Source of the DNA: Phycisphaerales bacterium
GTDB taxonomy: Bacteria > Planctomycetota > Phycisphaerae > SM23-33
Direction of reading: 5' to 3'
Assembly (NCBI GenBank): GCA_003171235.1
Contig: PMYM01000144.1
Span: 16,424 to 26,625, forward strand
Length of the DNA stretch: 10,202 nt
The notes below the pieces were generated by a model. That model saw nothing but the letters and a program-made list of their open reading frames with translations, was not told where the DNA came from and made no database searches. This document shows positions 6,458 through 10,202 of the stretch, piece after piece; within the stretch, counting starts at the first letter, position 1, and each line of letters begins with the position of its first letter. The translations under genes and the position numbers were made by a program.

Positions 6458-8200
6458 ATGAGCAACGAGAACGTTATCGCCCATGACTTCATCCGCCAGG
6501 CCGTGACGGAGGACCTAAAGAGCGGCCGGTTCAACGGCGTGCACACCCGCTTTCCGCCCGAGCCCAACGCCTACCTGCACATCGGGCACGCCAAGGCCCT
6601 GTGGATCGATTACGGCATAGGCCTGGACTTCGGCGGGCTGTTCAACCTGCGCTTCGACGACACCAATCCGGCCAAGGAAGAGCAGGAGTTCGTGGACGCC
6701 ATCATCCAGGACGTCCGCTGGGTGGGGGCGGTTTTCGACGACCGCCTGTTCTACGCCAGCGACTATTTCGACCGCATGTACGAGTGGGCCCAGGAGCTCA
6801 TCCGCAAGGGCCTGGCATACGTCTGCGACCTGACGGCGGAAGAAGTGACCGCCCATCGCGGCAACCTCACCCAGCCGGGCAAGGACAGCCCCCACCGCAA
6901 CCGCCCGGTGGAAGAAAACCTGGACCTCTTCCGCCGCATGCGGGCGGGCGAATTCCCCGACGGCAGCCGCACCCTGCGGGCCAAGATCGACATGGCCCAC
7001 CCCAACCTGAACATGCGCGACCCGGTGATGTACCGCATCCTGCACACCCCGCATCACCGCCAGGGCGACAAGTGGTGCATCTATCCCATGTACGACTGGG
7101 CCCACGGGCTGGAGGACTCCATCGAGGGCATCACCCACTCGCTCTGCTCGCTGGAGTACGAGAACCACCGCCCGCTGTACGACTGGTTCATCGACGCCGT
7201 AAACCAGGGCCGCACCGACGACGGCAGCGGCCCTTGGGGCAGGAAGATCCACCACCCGCGGCAGATCGAATTCGCCCGGCTGAACATGACCTACACCGTC
7301 ATGAGCAAGCGCAAGCTCATCGAGCTGGTGCGCGACGGGTCGGTGCGGGGCTTCGACGACCCGCGCCTGCCGACGCTGGCGGGGCTGCGCCGCCGCGGCT
7401 ACACACCCGAGGCCATCCACGATTTCTGCCGGCGGATCGGCGTCAACAAGACCGACTCGGTGGTGGACATGCAGCTCCTGGAGCACTGCCTGCGCGAGGA
7501 CCTCAACAAGCGCTCGCCCCGCCGCATGGCCGTGCTGCGCCCGCTCAAGCTGGTGATCGACAATTATCCCGACGGCCAGGTCGAGCAGGTGGACGCGGTC
7601 AACAACCCCGAGGACGCCGCCGCCGGCACGCGCCAGGCGCCGTTCTCCAAGGCGCTGTACATCGAGCAGGACGATTTCCGCGAGGCCCCGCCGCCCAAGT
7701 ACTTCCGGCTGTTCCCCGGCCAGGAGGTGCGCCTGCGCTACGCCTATTTCGTCAAGTGCACCGGCTGCGTGAAAGACGCCGCCGGCAAGGTGACCGAGGT
7801 TCACTGCACTTACGACCCCGCCACCCGCGGCGGCGACAGCCCCGACGGGCGCAAGGTCAAGGCCACCATCCACTGGGTCAGTGCCGCCCACGCCCTGCCG
7901 GCGGAAGTCCGCCTGTACGACCACCTTTTCACCAAGCCCGACCCCCAAGACGCCCCCCCGGGCCAGGATTTCCGCGCCAACGTCAACCCCAACTCCCTGG
8001 AAACGGTGCAGGGCTTCGTCGAACCATCTTTAGGTAGCACAGGCGTCTCGCCTGTAGCCGAGTTCCCCGTGCAGTTTGAGCGCCTGGGCTACTTCTGCAA
8101 GGACAAGGATTCGACGCCGGACAAGCCGGTCTTCAACCGCGCCGTCACCCTCAAGGACACCTGGGCCAAGATCGAGAAGAAGGAAGGCGCCAAGAAATAG
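6458..8200 (+). CDS. glnS: Glutaminyl-tRNA synthetase (GlnRS)
   Basis: Charges tRNA-Gln directly with glutamine and ATP; a class Ic synthetase. The 580-residue protein carries PPEPNAYLHIGHAKAL with HIGH at residues 41-44, FDDTNP, and the KMSKS-type MSKRK from 282. The C-terminal beta-barrel anticodon domain includes RKVKATIHWVSAAHALP and ends with PVFNRAVTLKDTWAKIEKK, all as in E. coli GlnRS. These last parts separate it from GluRS. The ATG at 6458 has AAAGGAA 7 bases upstream; a GTG at 6455 is a worse alternative because of closer spacing. Residues 526-534 (GSTGVSPVA) are encoded by a palindromic element inserted between the conserved EPSL and FERLGYF, where E. coli has a shorter loop. Bacterial GlnRS is generally thought to derive from eukaryotes by transfer; its presence means this organism need not rely only on the GatCAB amidation route for Gln-tRNA. 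Confidence 0.97.
   Translation: MSNENVIAHDFIRQAVTEDLKSGRFNGVHTRFPPEPNAYLHIGHAKALWIDYGIGLDFGGLFNLRFDDTNPAKEEQEFVDAIIQDVRWVGAVFDDRLFYASDYFDRMYEWAQELIRKGLAYVCDLTAEEVTAHRGNLTQPGKDSPHRNRPVEENLDLFRRMRAGEFPDGSRTLRAKIDMAHPNLNMRDPVMYRILHTPHHRQGDKWCIYPMYDWAHGLEDSIEGITHSLCSLEYENHRPLYDWFIDAVNQGRTDDGSGPWGRKIHHPRQIEFARLNMTYTVMSKRKLIELVRDGSVRGFDDPRLPTLAGLRRRGYTPEAIHDFCRRIGVNKTDSVVDMQLLEHCLREDLNKRSPRRMAVLRPLKLVIDNYPDGQVEQVDAVNNPEDAAAGTRQAPFSKALYIEQDDFREAPPPKYFRLFPGQEVRLRYAYFVKCTGCVKDAAGKVTEVHCTYDPATRGGDSPDGRKVKATIHWVSAAHALPAEVRLYDHLFTKPDPQDAPPGQDFRANVNPNSLETVQGFVEPSLGSTGVSPVAEFPVQFERLGYFCKDKDSTPDKPVFNRAVTLKDTWAKIEKKEGAKK
8033..8058 (+). repeat. Palindromic element inserted in frame in glnS
   Basis: The core ACAGGCG (8039-8045), loop TCT, CGCCTGT (8049-8055) is a perfect 7-bp hairpin. 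It matches the gltX segment 5795-5820 at 19 of 26 bases and is read in the same phase. It lies in a surface-loop position between two well conserved blocks of the GlnRS anticodon domain, which explains why it could be tolerated. Peptides of the GxTGVSPV type are, from memory, a common trace of dispersed palindromes in such genomes. Confidence 0.78.
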
Positions 8201-8218
8201 CGGGCGCAAAAGATTAGC

Positions 8219-8245
8219 CGCGAACAACGCGAACGGCGCGAACAG
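8219..8245. repeat. Three tandem nonamers of CGCGAACnn
   Basis: Three contiguous 9-base units start 18 bases after the glnS stop codon. The unit pattern resembles the CACAAAGnn units at 6239 and 9195 in period and in purine/pyrimidine order, but with different bases. No complementary arm follows before the next gene. Confidence 0.7.
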
Positions 8246-8273
8246 GCAAAGAACTTGATTTGGAAGAATGAAA

Positions 8274-9179
8274 ATGTCCCTGCTGGTAACCGGTTCCATA
8301 GGCATTGACACGGTCGAGTCGCCCTTCGGCAAGGTGGTGGACACCTTGGGCGGTTCCAGCATCTACTTCGCCTACGCCGCCAGTTTTTTCACGCCCGTGC
8401 GACTGGTGGGCGTGGTGGGCGAGGATTGCCCCGCTGACTTCCTCAAGCCCCTCAGAGACAATCCGCGGATTGACATGTCCGGGCTGGAGGTCCGCCAGGG
8501 TTCCAAGACCTTCCGCTGGCACGGCAAGTATCACCAGGACGTCAACCATCGCGACACGGTGGCGGTGGAGCTCAACGTGCTGGCCGAGCGCGGCCCGACC
8601 ATACCCCCGCAGTTCCGCGACAGCCGCTATGTCTTCCTGGCCAACACCCACCCGGCCCTGCAGGGGGAGTTGCTCGACCAGCTCACAGCACCGACCATGG
8701 TAGTGGCCGATACCATGGATCTGTGGATCGCCAACGAGCGGCCGGCCCTGACGGCCCTGATAAAGCGGCTGGACGGCCTGGTGCTCAACGACGGCGAGGC
8801 CAAGCAGCTCACCGGGCAGGCCAACGTGGTGGCGGCCGGGCTGGAGATATTGACGCTGGTGCGGCAGTTCGTGGTGATCAAGAAGGGCGAGCACGGCTCG
8901 CTCCTGTTCCACAACAATAAGGTGTACGCCTTGCCCAGCTATCCGACCTTCTGCGTGGTGGACCCCACCGGCGCCGGCGACAGCTTCGCCGGGGCGATGA
9001 TGGGCTACCTCGCCAGCGCCGGTGCCTGCGACAGCGGCGCCCTGCGCCGGGCCATCGCCTACGGCACGGTGACCGCCTCCATCGGCATCGAGGATTTTTC
9101 CCTGGGCAAGTTTCTTAGCGGCAGCCGGGCCGAGATCGACAAGCGGATGAAGGAGTTCGAAGAATTGACACGTTTCTAG
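8274..9179 (+). CDS. PfkB/ribokinase-family carbohydrate kinase, substrate unknown
   Basis: Phosphorylates a sugar or nucleoside with ATP; presumably cytosolic. The 301-residue protein starts with the strand VTGSIGIDTV, has the glycine pair of family signature 1 in DTLGGSSIYFAYAASFF, and signature 2 as DPTGAGDSFAGAMMG from residue 230, with D236 as the catalytic base and the GAGD anion hole. I chose the ATG at 8274 over that at 8268 because GGAAG (8262-8266) is 7 bases from the former and only one from the latter. The middle segment (TFRWHGKYHQDVNHRDT) is typical of a widespread uncharacterised subgroup rather than of ribokinase, fructokinase or adenosine kinase as I know them. Neighbours glnS and thpR give no hint of substrate. 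Confidence 0.9.
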   Translation: MSLLVTGSIGIDTVESPFGKVVDTLGGSSIYFAYAASFFTPVRLVGVVGEDCPADFLKPLRDNPRIDMSGLEVRQGSKTFRWHGKYHQDVNHRDTVAVELNVLAERGPTIPPQFRDSRYVFLANTHPALQGELLDQLTAPTMVVADTMDLWIANERPALTALIKRLDGLVLNDGEAKQLTGQANVVAAGLEILTLVRQFVVIKKGEHGSLLFHNNKVYALPSYPTFCVVDPTGAGDSFAGAMMGYLASAGACDSGALRRAIAYGTVTASIGIEDFSLGKFLSGSRAEIDKRMKEFEELTRF

Positions 9180-9188
9180 GATAAGAAG

Positions 9189-9272
9189 CTTGAACCACAA
9201 AGCTCACAAAGAGCACAAAGGCTGTTTTTGAAAAAGCTTTCTTTGTGTTCTTTGTGCTCTCTGTGGTTCAAG
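9189..9272. repeat. Nonamer array forming a 32-bp inverted repeat
   Basis: Starting 9 bases after the kinase stop codon, arm 9189-9220 contains CACAAAGnn-type units, and arm 9241-9272 is its inverted copy, pairing at 28 of 32 positions across a 20-base loop. The left arm is nearly identical to 6236-6265 after gltX. The right arm ends 10 bases before the thpR start codon. In RNA it would form one of the longest hairpins in the window. Confidence 0.85.
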
Positions 9273-9282
9273 TCTTTGACCT

Positions 9283-9843
9283 ATGCCAAGAACATTTATC
9301 GCCATCCCGCTGCCCCACTCGGTGATCGCCGCCCTGGAGGAGGCCCAGCGGCAACTTGCCGCCGCCGGCGCCGACGTCCGCTGGGTGGAGCGGGAGAACC
9401 TGCACCTGACGCTCAAGTTCCTCGGGCAGGTGGAGGACCGCCACGTCACCACCGTCTGCACCGTCGCCCAGCAGGCGGCCGGGTCGGTAGAGGCCTTCGA
9501 TTTTGACGTCCGCGGCCTGACCAGCGTGCCGCCGTCCGGGCAGATGCGCATGGTCTGGGCCGGGGTGGCCGACGATACCGGCAAGCTGGCAGTCCTGCAC
9601 GATCAATTAGACAGCGGCTTTGCCGGCATGGGTTTCCAGGAAGAGACGCGCGACTTCCGCCCGCACATGACCCTCGGGCGCGTGAAGGGCGGCAGGAACA
9701 TCACCCAACTGCGATCCGCCGTCAGCCGGTACGTCGCAACGGACTTTGGCCCCTGCCCGGCCGACGAACTGGTGGTCTTCTCCTCGCAGCTTGCCCCAAG
9801 CGGCCCGATCTACACTCCCCTGGCCAAAGCGCCTTTGAAATAG
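9283..9843 (+). CDS. thpR: RNA 2',3'-cyclic phosphodiesterase (ThpR/LigT, 2H family)
   Basis: Opens 2',3'-cyclic phosphate ends on RNA to 2'-phosphates; the family was first known as a tRNA 2'-5' ligase. The 186-residue protein has the two HxTx motifs that define 2H phosphoesterases, HLTL at residues 41-44 (in ENLHLTLKFLG) and HMTL at 128-131 (in RPHMTLGRVK), and the typical N-terminal RTFIAIPLP and C-terminal LVVFSSQL(x)PSGPIYTPL. The start is fixed: an in-frame TGA at 9277-9279 lies just upstream and the conserved RTFIAI follows the ATG. No Shine-Dalgarno sequence precedes it; instead the 32-bp inverted repeat ends 10 bases upstream. The gene would be translated after readthrough from the kinase gene or from a promoter I cannot see. 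Confidence 0.95.
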   Translation: MPRTFIAIPLPHSVIAALEEAQRQLAAAGADVRWVERENLHLTLKFLGQVEDRHVTTVCTVAQQAAGSVEAFDFDVRGLTSVPPSGQMRMVWAGVADDTGKLAVLHDQLDSGFAGMGFQEETRDFRPHMTLGRVKGGRNITQLRSAVSRYVATDFGPCPADELVVFSSQLAPSGPIYTPLAKAPLK

Positions 9844-9876
9844 CCCCCGACGTAAGTCGGGGGTTTCCAGTCTTTT
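9844..9876 (+). terminator. Probable terminator hairpin after thpR
   Basis: CCCCCGAC (9844-9851), loop GTAA, GTCGGGGG (9856-9863) forms a perfect 8-bp stem that begins directly after the thpR stop codon. It is followed by TTT and, after a few bases, a second T-run (TCTTTTT, 9870-9876). The interrupted T-tract makes it a less certain terminator than the one at 884; it is also a close variant of the palindrome at 1057-1076. Confidence 0.6.
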
Positions 9877-9901
9877 TGTATGTTGTCTTTTCCTAGCCCG
9901 A

Positions 9902-9983
9902 GGGCGTTTGCCCGTAGCCACGGGTGACGCGCAGCGAAACCCGTGGAAAACGGCAACCTGACGGCCAAGCCCCCGAAGGGGGC
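9902..9983. repeat. Cluster of three palindromes
   Basis: Three hairpins lie in a row: GGGC/GCCC (9902-9913, loop GTTT), CCACGGGT (9918-9925) with ACCCGTGG (9939-9946), and GCCCCC (9969-9974) with GGGGGC (9978-9983, loop GAA). The spacing is 4 and 22 bases. Compact clusters of palindromes like this resemble REP-type elements, which in other bacteria are moved by REP-associated tyrosine transposases. No such transposase is in the window. Confidence 0.55.
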
Positions 9984-10000
9984 GCTTGCCCCGACCCTAT

Positions 10001-10202
10001 CAACAGAGGAAGTCGCCTGGGTCGCCGTTCCATCGCCATCGTGAACCTCTCATGAGGCAGATCGGCGGATGGCTCTGTTACTGCCCGGCTGTGCCACATG
10101 ACTTTTCACTCGCCCTGCATACTTAGGGGCTCTAACAGAACCTACGCGGAGCCGCGTTGCGGCCAAAACCGCCCAGCTGCAAGGAAGGCCGACGAAGCCA
10201 TA
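10001..10202 (+). other. Non-coding, structure-rich right edge; possible structured RNA or mobile-element leader
   Basis: No convincing gene in any frame. There is nested pairing: AACAGAG (10002-10008) with CTCTGTT (10073-10079), inside it CCATC (10030-10034) with GATGG (10068-10072), and inside that CCTC (10046-10049) with GAGG (10054-10057), loop TCAT. The segment TCTGTTA (10074-10080) can alternatively pair with TAACAGA (10133-10139). A last hairpin GCCGC/GCGGC lies at 10151-10163. AAGGAAGG at 10181-10188 resembles a ribosome binding site, so a gene may begin just past the edge. Known riboswitch and RNA signatures that I checked by eye did not fit. Confidence 0.35.

Noticed and set aside
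6515..7948. Antisense open frame of 477 codons opposite glnS
   Set aside because: It is a shadow of the strongly conserved glnS coding frame, rich in low-complexity A, V, G and H runs and without recognisable motifs.
8214..9200. Antisense open frame of 328 codons opposite the PfkB kinase
   Set aside because: It covers a gene with intact PfkB signatures and its own end runs through the nonamer repeat at 8219-8245.
9893..10099. Small antisense frame of 68 codons at the right end
   Set aside because: It runs through three palindromes, has no ribosome binding site and no recognisable protein features.
9984..10140. Partial resemblance of the reverse strand to RNase P RNA (an AACAGAG...CCGCCGAT-like stretch)
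   Set aside because: The essential GAGGAAAGTCC segment and the distal conserved blocks are missing, so the likeness is local.

Overview
The window is a GC-rich bacterial chromosome segment carrying nine protein genes, all on the + strand. They are mostly housekeeping genes: NAD synthesis (nadD), purine synthesis and salvage (purN, apt), tRNA charging (gltX, glnS), RNA 2',3'-cyclic phosphodiesterase (thpR), a PfkB sugar kinase, a DRE-TIM acyltransferase of the isopropylmalate/homocitrate synthase superfamily, and a carbohydrate-binding-module-9-like protein. A GlnRS beside a GluRS, short palindromes inserted into genes, and 7- and 9-base repeat arrays in the gaps together suggest an uncultivated lineage such as Planctomycetota or a relative. 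This placement is an inference from general style; no marker in the window proves it.

Layout. At 52-693 lies nadD with a TTG start. A 450-base gap (694-1143) follows; it holds an AT-rich stretch, a good sigma70-type promoter (787-815), a strong intrinsic terminator (884-921) that would end a non-coding transcript of about 100 nt, a G/C palindrome (1057-1076), and a second promoter whose predicted start point falls on the purN ATG (1144), so purN may be leaderless. Then come the DRE-TIM enzyme (1945-3279), apt (3417-3935), the CBM9-like protein (3986-4648), gltX (4751-6238), glnS (6458-8200), the PfkB kinase (8274-9179) and thpR (9283-9843). A hairpin resembling a terminator follows thpR directly. 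The last 300 bases have no convincing gene and contain a run of hairpins and a nested inverted-repeat structure that reaches the window edge.

The genes are not one obvious pathway. Purine genes (purN, apt) and the two glutamate/glutamine tRNA synthetases are the only functional pairs. Spacing of 50-220 bases between genes and internal promoters suggest several short transcription units.

The most notable signal is repetitive. All five gaps between 3280 and 9282 that exceed 60 bases carry an array of 7- or 9-base units starting within about 20 bases of the upstream stop codon, and four form long inverted repeats. Unit sequences mostly differ from gap to gap while the architecture stays the same. 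Separately, a palindromic element of about 26 bases sits in frame inside both gltX and glnS, with a compensatory base-pair change between the two copies.
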